Shown piece by piece: positions 16,137 to 26,680 of a DNA stretch of 64,000 bases. The DNA is from JABRWC01 sp039961675. GTDB lineage: Bacteria; Planctomycetota; Phycisphaerae; UBA1845; Fen-1342. A model generated the notes under the pieces. It was not told the origin of the DNA. It ran no database searches and worked only from the letters and a program-made list of their open reading frames with translations. Position numbers and translations under genes: made by a program. Every line of letters begins with the position of its first letter. Position 1 is the first letter of the stretch. The stretch covers positions 1-64,000 of the forward strand of contig JABRWC010000025.1 in assembly GCA_039961675.1 (NCBI GenBank). Reading direction: 5' to 3'.

Positions 16137-18604
16137 GGCGGCTCCTCGAACGTCCGCGCGGCCAGCGCCAGCGACACGACCGTGAACGAACTGAGCGGCA
16201 TCAGAATCGCCGCGATCAACGGGTTGATTACGCCCGTCATCGCCAATCCCGCCGCGATCGCATTGTACGCGATCGAGACCGCGAAACTGCGCCGGATGGC
16301 CGAAAGCGTCCGCCGGCCGGCGCGGATCAGTTCCACGATCGGGGCCAGTCCCGGGCGGCTGAGATAGACGTGCGCCGCCGACAGGCTGGCTTCCGCGCCG
16401 CCATTGACGGCGATGCCGACCGTCGCCGCAGCCAGCGCGGCAGCGTCATTCACCCCGTCGCCGACCATCACCACGGGACCTTCGCGGCGTCGCCGCTCGA
16501 CGGTCGCGAGTTTCTGCTCTGGTGCGGCATCGCCGCAGGCATCGTGCGGATCGATCTCCAGCGACCGCGCCACGGACGCGACCACGTCGCGATGATCGCC
16601 GGAGAGCAGGCCCACGCACCACCCGAGTCGGCGCAGCTCCGCGACCGCCGAGCGCGCGTCTTCTCGAAGCGGGTCGCCGAACGCCGCGACGGCGCGGACC
16701 TCGCCCTCCTCCGCAACCAGCACGGGCGTGCGCCCCTCCGCCGCGCAGCGCTGCACCGCGTCGGCGACCCATGCGGGCCATCGTGCGCCGCGTTCAGCAA
16801 TGAACTGCGTCGAGCCGATCTCGATGCGCCGGCCGTCGACGCGGCCCTCGATCCCGCCGCCGGGGAATTGGGTCACGCAGGTCGCCTCTTCGCCGCGTAC
16901 GTTGGGAAAAGCCGCGACGAGCGCGCGGGCGATCGGGTGCGCGGAGTGACGCTCGATTGCGGCGACCAGCGGCTTGATGCTCTCGTCGCCGTGCCAATCG
17001 AGCAGCGTGGTGCGACCCTGCGTGACGGTGCCGGTCTTGTCGAGCAGGATGGTGCCGCGGCGCGAGAGCGCTTCGAGCATCTCGCCCCCTTTGATCAGGA
17101 TGCCGCGCCGCGCCGCACGCCCGATCGCAACCGTGACGATCATAGGCGTCGCCAACCCCAGCGCGCACGGGCAAGTCACCAGCAGCAGCGTCATGGCCTG
17201 ATCCACGGCGCGGCTCGCGTCCAGGCGCAGCCAGCCCAGCAGCGTGACCGCGGCCAGGGCCAGCATCGCGGCCGTAAAATGCCGGGCGATGCGGTCGGCG
17301 GTGCGTACGATCGGCGCCGTGTTGCGGGCGCTGCGCTCGACCATCTGCATCAACTGCCCCACGCGCGAGCGCTCGCCCGTGGCCCGAGCGCGGATGCGGA
17401 CCGCAGCGGCGAGGTTCACCGTTCCCGCGCTCACGGCGTCGCCTTCGCAGACCTCGCGCGGGGTGGATTCGCCCGTCAGCAGCGACTGATCGATGCTGGA
17501 CTGTCCCGATTCGATCTCGCCGTCGACCGGGATCGTATCGCCAGCCCGCGCTTCGACCAGGTCTCCCGGGCGCACGGCCTCGAGCGGCACGTCGCGTACG
17601 CCGTCCGCGTCGACGCGGCGCGCGAACGACGGCGTCAGCGAATAAAGCAATTCCACCGCATCCGACGCGCGCCGCTGCTGCTGGCGCTGCACCCAGCGCC
17701 CGACGAGCAGCAAGAACACCAGCATCGTCAGCGAATCGAAGTAGATTTCGCCGCGGCCCAGGGCGGTGTTCACGACCCCGGCCACGCCGCCCGCGGCAAG
17801 TCCAATCGCGATCGGCAGGTCCAGGTGCGAAGCGCCGGTGCGGATCGCGGCCCAGGCGCCGCGGAAGAACACGCTTCCGGGCCAGGCCAGCGACAGCAGC
17901 CCAAGCAGCATGCTCATCCAGCGGAAGTACGCCTCGAACGCCGCCTCGATGCCGGTAAACATCCCGCCGTACAGGCAGAACGCGAACATCATCACGTTGC
18001 CGGCGAGCGCCCCCGCGACGCCGATGCGGATCAGCAGCCGATGGTCCTCGCGCCGCCGCCAGTCGCGCGCGGCCGCGTCGCGCGCCGGATGCGGCGGGTA
18101 TCCGAGCGAATCCAGAGCACGGGCGACTTCCGACAGCGGGCCGGCGTGCGGGTCCCACGTCACCCGCAGCAGCGAGCGGCGGAAATCCACCCGCGCCTCG
18201 ATCACCTGCGGCGCGAGCACCGGCAGCCGTTCCAGCAACCACACGCAGGCGCCGCAGTGCATGCCCTCGACGAACAGCTCGACGCAGCGGCAGCCGTCGG
18301 GCATCTCGCGCACGTGCATCTGCTCGAAGACCGGGTCATCAAACTCGTCGTAGCGCCGTCCGGTGGTGCGCGCCGGCTGCGGCGCGGCGTCCGGCACAGA
18401 CTCCCGCAGACGGTAATAGCGCTCCAGCCCGCAATTGCGGATGACGCCGTAGACCGTGCGGCATCCCTGGCAGCAGAACGGCTCCACCTCGCCGGCCGCG
18501 ACAAGCCCCGCCGGAACCGGCAGGCCGCAGTGGGTGCAGAGCACGGCGGCCGTACTGTGTCCCGCCGCGGACGAGAGACCGGGCTGTACGGGTTCAGCCG
18601 CCAT
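16127..18604 (-). CDS. ccoI: Copper-translocating P-type ATPase CcoI
   Basis: An 825-residue P1B-ATPase supplying copper for cbb3 assembly. Order of parts: an N-terminal Cys-rich metal-binding region (CTHCGLP and CCQGC, 23-48), an HMA domain with MHCGAC (115-120), membrane helices, TGES (377-380), the ion-binding CPC (478-480), the phosphorylation motif DKTGT (522-526) and GDGVND near 700. The N-terminal Cys region is typical of FixI/CcoI rather than of CopA. It overlaps the upstream SafE-like gene by 11 bp and the downstream ccoS by 10 bp, so it is tightly coupled. The protein is in the inner membrane. Confidence 0.95.
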   Translation of the reverse strand: MAAEPVQPGLSSAAGHSTAAVLCTHCGLPVPAGLVAAGEVEPFCCQGCRTVYGVIRNCGLERYYRLRESVPDAAPQPARTTGRRYDEFDDPVFEQMHVREMPDGCRCVELFVEGMHCGACVWLLERLPVLAPQVIEARVDFRRSLLRVTWDPHAGPLSEVARALDSLGYPPHPARDAAARDWRRREDHRLLIRIGVAGALAGNVMMFAFCLYGGMFTGIEAAFEAYFRWMSMLLGLLSLAWPGSVFFRGAWAAIRTGASHLDLPIAIGLAAGGVAGVVNTALGRGEIYFDSLTMLVFLLLVGRWVQRQQQRRASDAVELLYSLTPSFARRVDADGVRDVPLEAVRPGDLVEARAGDTIPVDGEIESGQSSIDQSLLTGESTPREVCEGDAVSAGTVNLAAAVRIRARATGERSRVGQLMQMVERSARNTAPIVRTADRIARHFTAAMLALAAVTLLGWLRLDASRAVDQAMTLLLVTCPCALGLATPMIVTVAIGRAARRGILIKGGEMLEALSRRGTILLDKTGTVTQGRTTLLDWHGDESIKPLVAAIERHSAHPIARALVAAFPNVRGEEATCVTQFPGGGIEGRVDGRRIEIGSTQFIAERGARWPAWVADAVQRCAAEGRTPVLVAEEGEVRAVAAFGDPLREDARSAVAELRRLGWCVGLLSGDHRDVVASVARSLEIDPHDACGDAAPEQKLATVERRRREGPVVMVGDGVNDAAALAAATVGIAVNGGAEASLSAAHVYLSRPGLAPIVELIRAGRRTLSAIRRSFAVSIAYNAIAAGLAMTGVINPLIAAILMPLSSFTVVSLALAARTFEEPPCP

Positions 18605-19376
18605 GTTTGCAGCACGGCATGGATTCGGGGACCAGTTTCTCCGCGCGCTCGGCGGATTGCTCGATCGAGGCGGGCGGCGCGGCGTGCATGCCCGTCGCCG
18701 CCATCGCCGGCATGGCCAGACGCTGCGTCACGCTGAAGAGCCCCACGGCGATGATTGCGAGCGAGGTGATCAGCGGCAGCTTGCGTCCCAGCGCGCCGGC
18801 GAGCTGCTGCACGCCTGCACCGAGCGCGACGAGGATCGGCAGCGTGCCGAGCCAGAACGCGGCCATCGTCGCCGCGCCGGACCAGACGCTGCCCGTGCCC
18901 GCGGCGGTGACGGCGAACGCGTACAGCCAGCCGCAAGGCAGCAGCGTCGTGAGCAGGCCCGTGAACAGCGCGCGCGGCAGTGGAGGCAATCGCGAGGCGT
19001 CGCGCGTCGCGCGGGCGACAAAGTCGCTGAGCATCCGAGGGGCGGGGAGACTCGCGAGCCGGACGCCGGCGGCTTGCAGCGCGGCGACCAGCCCGATGCC
19101 GATCATCGCGCCGCCGGCGACGACCGCCGCGGCACGCTGCCAGCCGGCCATGCGGCCGCCCAGGTCCAGCGCGGCGCCAAGCGCCCCGGCCGCAGCGCCG
19201 AGCAAACAGTAGGTGGCGAGTCGCCCGCCGTGGTACGCCACGTGCAGCGCGGCGCGGCCGACCCGCGCGCGGTCGCCCAGGCCGACGGCGAAGGCCACGA
19301 ATGGTCCGCACATCCCGGCGCAGTGCACGCTGCCGAGCAGGCTCGCCGTCAGCACGGCGACGAACAGCGGAATCAC
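18594..19376 (-). CDS. SafE/TauE-like membrane protein (cytochrome maturation, CcoH-type cluster)
   Basis: A 260-residue polytopic membrane protein of the SafE/TauE family with an early HCAGMCGPF motif (His/Cys pairs in the first helix) and LPCGWLY later, as in homologues found in cbb3 clusters and implicated in copper handling. About six membrane helices. The C-terminus ends in CCKHGG, a possible copper-binding tail. The start is a GTG at 19376 in a GTGA overlap with the stop of ccoH. A metal-related role in oxidase assembly is inferred from context; sulfite export is unlikely. Confidence 0.85.
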   Translation of the reverse strand: MIPLFVAVLTASLLGSVHCAGMCGPFVAFAVGLGDRARVGRAALHVAYHGGRLATYCLLGAAAGALGAALDLGGRMAGWQRAAAVVAGGAMIGIGLVAALQAAGVRLASLPAPRMLSDFVARATRDASRLPPLPRALFTGLLTTLLPCGWLYAFAVTAAGTGSVWSGAATMAAFWLGTLPILVALGAGVQQLAGALGRKLPLITSLAIIAVGLFSVTQRLAMPAMAATGMHAAPPASIEQSAERAEKLVPESMPCCKHGG

Positions 19377-19912
19377 GGCGCCTTCCCCCGTGACGGCTCG
19401 ACTTCGACCAACTCTGTGGCGACGAACTGGTCCATCCCCCGCAGGGCGCGGACGCGGAATTCCCAGGTGCCGGCCTTGCGCAGCGGCGCCGCACAGATGT
19501 ATTCCCCGCCGCCCTTTTCGGCGGGCATCAACCCGATCCGCTCGTTTCCGCGAGCGTGGTGAAACACGGTCACGTCGAGGTGCGCGTCGTTGATGGGCGC
19601 GCCTGCGTGATCGCGGAGCCGGAAGCGCACCTCGCGCTCGCCGACGACGTTCGCCGCCGGAGCGACCTCCAGCGACAGCGTCCAGCCAAGCGAGTCTGAT
19701 GCGCGGCGCTGCGCGGCCTCGGCGTCCCAGTTCAGCGCCCGGCGGTAGTAGTCCGGCTCGACCGCGAACGACGGGTCGTTCGTGGCGCAGACGATCAGCG
19801 TTCCGGCCAGCGCCGCCTGCATGACGATCAGGCCGATCACCAGTCCCGGCCACAACCAGCTTCGGGCGGGCGCCTGCTTCTCAAGCTGGATTTTGTCCTG
19901 CACGACGGACAT
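19373..19912 (-). CDS. ccoH: FixH/CcoH-type protein
   Basis: A 179-residue protein with an N-terminal membrane helix (about 20-42) and a periplasmic beta domain containing the family features DPSFAVEPDYYRRAL and WDAEAAQRRASDSLGW. FixH/CcoH stabilises or assists cbb3 assembly. The ATG at 19912 overlaps the TGA of ccoG by one base (TGATG), a strong coupling signal. The 3' end overlaps the SafE-like gene. Confidence 0.9.
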   Translation of the reverse strand: MSVVQDKIQLEKQAPARSWLWPGLVIGLIVMQAALAGTLIVCATNDPSFAVEPDYYRRALNWDAEAAQRRASDSLGWTLSLEVAPAANVVGEREVRFRLRDHAGAPINDAHLDVTVFHHARGNERIGLMPAEKGGGEYICAAPLRKAGTWEFRVRALRGMDQFVATELVEVEPSRGKAP

Positions 19913-21504
19913 CACCGGCCCTCGCTCTGCGTCGCCGCGGGCACGCCGTCCGCCGGGCCGAGCACACGGTGCTTGAGTTCCTTCGAAAATCCCGCGTCGT
20001 CGGCCACGCGAAGGCGGACGTCGCGGTGCCCCGCGTGGAAGGCTCCGCGCGGCAGCACGATCAGGGCGCTGGTCTGCCGGGTCTCGCCCGGCGACAGGCA
20101 CAGCGGGTCGTCGGTGAGCGTCAGGCTGCCCGCCGGCTCGTTCAGAAGTTCGACGGCGTAACAGCGGCGGGCGTTCGTACGGTTCGTCAGTTTCAAGCGA
20201 AACTGGCTCGACACGTTCCCGTCGGGGAGCACGTTAAACGGCAGCCCCAGCCCGCGAAGCAGCGAGATGTCGACCGGATCGCGCCCGGCCAGAAAGTACG
20301 TGAACAGCCCCGCCGCAAGCGCAAACACCAGTCCGTAGAAGAACACGCGGCCGCGGAGCAGCACGCGCCCGCGCCGCCCGGCAAGGCGGTTTTGCGAGGT
20401 GTAGCGGATCAGGCCGCGCGGCCGGCCGATCTTGTCCATCACGGCGTCGCAGGCGTCGATGCACTGGGCGCAGGCCACGCACTCCATTTGCAGGCCCCTG
20501 CGGATGTCGATGCCGGTCGGGCAGGTGGCGACGCACAGGTCGCAGTCGATGCAGTCCCCCTTGCGGGGAGTTTCGAGTTGCGAGTCGAGAACTGCGAGCG
20601 AAGGACCGGCGGCCGCGGCCCTTGCAACAGACGGAGTTGCGGCGCGCGCGGCGGGCGCCGTCGCAACGCCGACGGACGCAGCCGCGCCTTTCGTGATTCG
20701 CAGCTCGCCGCTGGCCGCTCGCAGCTTCCCGCGCGGCTCTCCGCGGGTTTCGTCGTAGCGGATAACCAGCGAGTCGCGGTCGAACAGCACGCTTTGCAGC
20801 CGCCCGTAGGGGCAGGCGACCAGGCACGTCTGTTCACGAAAGTAGCAGAAATTGAACATCATCAGCGCGGTTGTCGCCGCCATCACCAGGAACGCCGCCG
20901 GGTGCTCCAAGGGTGAACGGCGGATCCAGTGGCTCAGCGCGTCGACGCCCACGAAGTACGCCAGGAACGTGTGCGCCAGGAACATCGACGCCAGCAGGTA
21001 CACGGCGTACTTGGCGACGTTTGCGGCCGCCGCCCGGCGACGCGGGTTTCCGCCCCGGCCCGCGGTGCCCTCGAAGAGCCGCTCGATCGGCCGGTACAGA
21101 AATTCCATGTACACCGTTTGCGGACAGGCCCAGCCGCACCAGACGCGCCCGAGCAGGGCGGTGAAGAGGAAGATGCTGATGATCGTCGCAAGCAGGAAGA
21201 GCGCCAGCAGCACCGTATCGGTGGCCAGGAACGTCACGCCGAAGAAGGTGAACTCCCGGGCCCCGAGGTCCAACAGCATGAGCGGCTTGCCGTTCATGCG
21301 CCCGTGCGGGATCAGCGTGAAGACGGCGATCAGCACGTATGCCGTGATGCGGCGCCAGACCAGGAATCGCCCCTTCGAGAGCCGCGGGCGCAGCCAGATG
21401 CGGCTGCCGTCGCCCTCCATCGTGGAGAGGACTTTCTCGTGGGGTTGCGGCGCGATGAGGAATCCGTCGGCCAAGCGCAAAGTCTCCGCACGGATCGGTG
21501 GCAA
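19912..21504 (-). CDS. ccoG: cbb3 oxidase accessory protein CcoG (FixG/RdxA) with insert
   Basis: A 530-residue membrane ferredoxin-like protein. It has an N-terminal membrane part with GRVWCGWACPQT, then two 4Fe-4S motifs, CIDCDLCVATCP (318-329) and CVACAQCIDAC (342-352), and a C-terminal Ig-like domain. The family acts in copper reduction during cbb3 assembly. Between the conserved RGEPRGK (to 260) and KGDCIDC (from 315) there is an extra 55-residue Ala/Ser/Thr low-complexity insert that normal CcoG lacks. It starts 2 bp after ccoP and ends on the start of ccoH. Confidence 0.93.
   Translation of the reverse strand: MPPIRAETLRLADGFLIAPQPHEKVLSTMEGDGSRIWLRPRLSKGRFLVWRRITAYVLIAVFTLIPHGRMNGKPLMLLDLGAREFTFFGVTFLATDTVLLALFLLATIISIFLFTALLGRVWCGWACPQTVYMEFLYRPIERLFEGTAGRGGNPRRRAAAANVAKYAVYLLASMFLAHTFLAYFVGVDALSHWIRRSPLEHPAAFLVMAATTALMMFNFCYFREQTCLVACPYGRLQSVLFDRDSLVIRYDETRGEPRGKLRAASGELRITKGAAASVGVATAPAARAATPSVARAAAAGPSLAVLDSQLETPRKGDCIDCDLCVATCPTGIDIRRGLQMECVACAQCIDACDAVMDKIGRPRGLIRYTSQNRLAGRRGRVLLRGRVFFYGLVFALAAGLFTYFLAGRDPVDISLLRGLGLPFNVLPDGNVSSQFRLKLTNRTNARRCYAVELLNEPAGSLTLTDDPLCLSPGETRQTSALIVLPRGAFHAGHRDVRLRVADDAGFSKELKHRVLGPADGVPAATQSEGR
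20560..20724. repeat. Low-complexity in-frame insert in ccoG
   Basis: The DNA encodes residues 261-315 of CcoG. It consists of degenerate GAGTTGCGAGTC/GAACTGCGAG-like stretches that give ELR/SQLE peptide patterns in one frame and similar patterns in the others. Similar short sequences occur at 10185-10230 and 15262-15300. Confidence 0.55.
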
Positions 21505-21506
21505 TT

Positions 21507-22094
21507 CTACGGCGCTTTGCCCGCAGGCCAGGGCGGAATCAGCTCGCCTTCCTGCCCGCGGGGGCTGGGGAGGTTCTTGCCGCGCAGGGACGCGATGTAA
21601 CTGGCGGTCAGCACGACCTCGTTGGGATGCAGCTTGTTCTTCCAGGCCGGCATCGCGCCGTTCGCCGCGCCGTTGGCGATGACGTTCGCGATGTCTGTGA
21701 TCTTCTTGACGTTCTTATAGTAATCGTCGGTCAGGTTGGGTCCGACCACGCCGGCCGCGTCCGGGCCGTGGCAGGAGACGCAGTTGCCCTTGAACACGGC
21801 CTGACCGACCAGCAGCCACTCGGGCTTGTTCATGTAGTCGAGGATGGTCGCCTCGTCGGGCTTGAGCACCAGGTCGCCGAACTGGAGCCGCACGTTCTGT
21901 GCGGTCTCGGCGCTCAGCTCGTCCGCCAGCGTCCAGGCGTCCGGGCTGAACTGGAAGAACACGAAATACACGACGCTGAACACGACCGTGGCGTGAAACA
22001 GCAGCCACCACCAGCCCGGCGTGGGGTTGTCGTATTCCTGGATTCCGTCGTAGCTGTGGTCGGTCAGCAGGTTCTGTTCGGCCGTCTGGTCCAC
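21507..22094 (-). CDS. ccoP: cbb3 oxidase subunit III (CcoP), single-haem form
   Basis: A 195-residue membrane-anchored cytochrome c. The N-terminus has the FixP_N signature YDGIQEYDNPTPGWW (15-29) and one membrane helix (about 30-48). One haem motif, C105-V-S-C108-H, is present, with a candidate Met ligand in GAMPAWKN. Canonical CcoP is about 300 residues with two haem-c domains, so this is a single-haem version. It is followed 2 bp later by ccoG and preceded 2 bp by ccoQ. The C-terminus is complete, with no sign of truncation. Confidence 0.93.
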   Translation of the reverse strand: MDQTAEQNLLTDHSYDGIQEYDNPTPGWWWLLFHATVVFSVVYFVFFQFSPDAWTLADELSAETAQNVRLQFGDLVLKPDEATILDYMNKPEWLLVGQAVFKGNCVSCHGPDAAGVVGPNLTDDYYKNVKKITDIANVIANGAANGAMPAWKNKLHPNEVVLTASYIASLRGKNLPSPRGQEGELIPPWPAGKAP

Positions 22095-22096
22095 GG

Positions 22097-22302
22097 CTAG
22101 CTCCTGTGCGCCACGCGACGCGGCGCGGCCGCGCGGCGCGGGGGATCATCATTTTCCAGCGGCAGGCGCGCCTGGCGGTCGATCTCGCGCTTCGGCCGCA
22201 GCATCACGTAAACGACGACGCCGAGAAACGTGACCAGCGAGATCACCAGCGCGATCTGCGGATAAATCGTCACGTTCATGCCGCTCACGATGTCGGTCAG
22301 GC

Positions 22303-22306
<4 letters not shown>
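22097..22306 (-). CDS. ccoQ: CcoQ/FixQ-type small subunit
   Basis: A 69-residue protein with one membrane helix (about 16-36) and the typical following motif VMLRPKREIDRQARLPLEND. CcoQ stabilises or modulates the cbb3 complex. Its ATG overlaps the ccoNO stop by 4 bp (ATGA). The last 15 residues are Arg/Ala-rich. Confidence 0.9.
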
Positions 22307-24603
<2,297 letters not shown>

Positions 24604-24800
24604 GCATCGCACCTCGCGAGAGTCTCCTGGTCGCCGCCACCGGCTCGCCGCTGTCGGTGCGGGGCCGCCGGTATCGAGCGCGCGTGCCAACAATCAATAA
24701 AAGACCTAATGCTCGTTAATTCATGTTTGACGCATTATGGAGATCGGGCGCTCGCGCGTCAAGCCGCAGAGCAAGTCTCGAAGATTTGTCGTAAAACACG

Positions 24801-24821
24801 TACCGTAAGATATTTACAGTA
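24801..24821. promoter_or_regulatory. Candidate operator palindrome
   Basis: A 21-bp interrupted palindrome of the form TAC-N-GTAA-N5-TTAC-N-GTA, with seven matching positions per arm. It lies between the rrf2 promoter and the presumed ccoNO promoter. The size and symmetry fit a homodimeric winged-helix regulator such as Rrf2. Confidence 0.5.
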
Positions 24822-24869
24822 ACAGTGCGCATCGCGAGAATCAATGCTCACGCCTGAATAATGCAATTC

Positions 24870-24898
24870 TTGACACGATAATCATCAATCGGTACGCT
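24870..24898 (+). promoter_or_regulatory. Sigma70-type promoter of the Rrf2 gene
   Basis: TTGACA (24870-24875), a 17-bp spacer, then TACGCT (24893-24898). The ATG follows 22 bases after the -10, with GGGAGG as ribosome site, so the leader is very short. Confidence 0.7.
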
Positions 24899-24919
24899 TC
24901 TTGGGCTGGGAGGCGAGTC

Positions 24920-25390
24920 ATGCTGAGTCAGAGCGTCGGATACGCCGCGTGCGCCATGGGGCGGATCGCCGCCGCCGGCGGAACGCCCGTGCTGATCAAG
25001 GACATCGCCGAAGATTGCGACATCCCGACCTCCTACCTGGCCAAGATCGTCAACTCGCTGGCGCGAAAGGGGATCGTCAACACGCAGCGCGGGGTGGGCG
25101 GCGGCGTCTCGCTGGCCCGGCCGGCGCGTGAGCTGAGCCTGTTCGACCTCTGCATGGCCCTGGACGATCCGATCATTCAGCCGCGCTGCATGCTCAACAC
25201 GGCCCAGTGCTCCGACGAACGCTCCTGCCCGGCGCACCATTTCTGGAAGGTGCATCGCGAGCGGCAGATCGAGTTTCTCCGCACGACCACCGTCGCCGAC
25301 GTGGCGGCGTTTGAGACCCACCGGCGGTGGAAGCACCTCGGCACGCCCGACGCGACGCCCAACAACCGCGCGACTCTGCCATCGCGCTGA
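24920..25390 (+). CDS. Rrf2-family regulator with IscR-like cysteines
   Basis: A 156-residue winged-helix regulator: IKDIAEDCDIPTSYLAKIVNSLARKGIV is the HTH, followed by the RGVGGGVSLARP wing. Cysteines at 90, 97 and 103 plus His106 give C-x6-C-x5-C-x2-H, close to the IscR cluster motif (C-x5-C-x5-C-x2-H). An Fe-S cluster sensor is therefore likely, of redox, NO or iron status. It is divergent from the cbb3 operon, the obvious target. The C-terminal 40 residues after the cysteines are less conserved. The ribosome site GGGAGG is close to consensus. Confidence 0.9.
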   Translation: MLSQSVGYAACAMGRIAAAGGTPVLIKDIAEDCDIPTSYLAKIVNSLARKGIVNTQRGVGGGVSLARPARELSLFDLCMALDDPIIQPRCMLNTAQCSDERSCPAHHFWKVHRERQIEFLRTTTVADVAAFETHRRWKHLGTPDATPNNRATLPSR

Positions 25391-25440
25391 CCGGGCGTTT
25401 TCAGCTTGACGATGCGATTCCGACGCGGGTACGGTCGCGC

Positions 25441-26556
25441 ATGGGTGTCACCGTGACCGACCCGTTTCAGCGCGAGCATCCCGACCCCCTGGCCGGCGCC
25501 GATCCGCCGCTGGTCGTCGACCGGCAGCGGATCGTGCACTCCTCCGCGTTCCGACGCCTTCAGTACAAGACGCAGGTGTTCGTGGCGCTCGACGACGACC
25601 ACTATCGCACGCGCCTGACGCATTCCCTCGAGGTCGCGCACCTGGCGCGAATGCTCGCCGAGGCGCTGCGCCGCGCGGGCGTTCCGGCCGATCCCGAACT
25701 GGCCGAAGTCGTCGCGCTGGGCCACGACCTGGGACATCCCCCGTTCGGCCACGCCGGCGAGCGCGCGCTCGACGAGTGCGTGCGGCTGCACACCGACGGG
25801 CGGGAAGGCTTCGAGCACAACGCCCACGCGCTGCGGACCGTCGAGCACCTCGAGCACCCGTACCCCGACTTCCGCGGGCTGAACCTGACGCGCGTCGTAC
25901 GCGAATGCATGGCCAAGCACTCCACGGCGTTCGACCGGCCCGGCACGCACCCGCTCCAGGACGGCCGCCCGCCGCCGCGCGAGGGACTGATCGCGGACCT
26001 TGCCGACCGGCTGGCGTACACGCTGCACGACCTCCAGGACGGGCTGTACGCCAATCTGATCGACCCGGCTGAACTCGCGGAGCTTCCACTCTGGAGCGAC
26101 GCGACGGCGCCGCGCGGCGACAGCGACGCCCTCGGTTGGCGCAGCACGCTCCGGCCCACGGTGGACCGCATTCAGACCCGGCTGATCGCCGACGCGGTCG
26201 CCGAGTCGTGCCGCCGAGCGCAGGCGCCGCCTGCCGCGGCGCCGGCTGGCGCTGCCGGCGCTGGCGTGGCCCTGCCCGCCGCGACCGAGGCACAGCTCGA
26301 CCAGATGAACGACTTCCTTCTGCGCCGGCTGTATCGCAACCAACGTCTGGTGCGCATGGACAGCAAGGCAAGGCGCATCGTGCGGGACGTGTTCACGGCG
26401 TACGTGAGCGAGCCCACGCTCATGCCGCCGCGCTACGCGTCGCGCGTGGCGGAGCAGGGCGCGGCGCGCGTCGCGGCGGACTACATCGCCGGCATGACGG
26501 ACCGCTTCTGCCTGCGCGAGCACGCGCGGCTGTTCGACCCGGCGATGGACGTGTAG
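25441..26556 (+). CDS. dgt: dGTPase-like HD-domain triphosphohydrolase
   Basis: A 371-residue HD-domain enzyme. Conserved features: VHSSAFRRLQYKTQVF at the start, RTRLTHSLEVAHLAR with His61, and the HD pair in ALGHDLGHPPFGHAGE (His95-Asp96). The order matches deoxyguanosinetriphosphate triphosphohydrolase-like proteins, which hydrolyse dNTPs to nucleoside and triphosphate. An Ala/Pro-rich loop lies at about 260-282. The start at 25441 begins directly before the conserved DPFQRE region; no good ribosome site is seen. It lies 50 bp after the Rrf2 gene and may be co-transcribed. Confidence 0.9.
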   Translation: MGVTVTDPFQREHPDPLAGADPPLVVDRQRIVHSSAFRRLQYKTQVFVALDDDHYRTRLTHSLEVAHLARMLAEALRRAGVPADPELAEVVALGHDLGHPPFGHAGERALDECVRLHTDGREGFEHNAHALRTVEHLEHPYPDFRGLNLTRVVRECMAKHSTAFDRPGTHPLQDGRPPPREGLIADLADRLAYTLHDLQDGLYANLIDPAELAELPLWSDATAPRGDSDALGWRSTLRPTVDRIQTRLIADAVAESCRRAQAPPAAAPAGAAGAGVALPAATEAQLDQMNDFLLRRLYRNQRLVRMDSKARRIVRDVFTAYVSEPTLMPPRYASRVAEQGAARVAADYIAGMTDRFCLREHARLFDPAMDV

Positions 26557-26600
26557 CGATCGGCGGCCGGCCGCCCGCCGCGCGCGCCGCGAGCACGCAG

Positions 26601-26621
26601 CGTCGGACCTCCGAGTCCGAC
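26601..26621. repeat. REP-like palindrome
   Basis: CGTCGGACCTCCGAGTCCGAC, a hairpin with GTCGGA/TCCGAC arms, in the gap between two convergent genes. A partial second copy (GTCCGGCTCGGAGACCGG) follows. Confidence 0.65.
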
Positions 26622-26680
26622 AAGAACGTCCGGCTCGGAGACCGGTGCCTCAGCGCTTGTCATGTTGCGCACCGCCAGCG

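Larger units (their letters stand above)
24604..24919. promoter_or_regulatory. Divergent control region between ccoNO and rrf2
   Basis: 316 bp, distinctly AT-richer than its surroundings. It contains an rrf2 promoter (24870-24898), a palindrome (24801-24821) and an interrupted inverted repeat TAATGC...GCATTA (24707-24737). On the minus strand no perfect promoter for ccoNO was seen; the TAATGC/GCATTA region is where it would be expected. No FNR-type TTGAT-N4-ATCAA box was found. Confidence 0.7.

Noticed and set aside
18594..19376. Sulfite exporter
   Set aside because: The fold is SafE/TauE-like, but its position in the cbb3 operon and the Cys/His motifs point to oxidase maturation.
24870..24889. 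FNR-like box upstream of rrf2
   Set aside because: TTGAC and ATCAA are present, but their spacing is wrong for TTGAT-N4-ATCAA; the bases are better explained by the -35 element and spacer.
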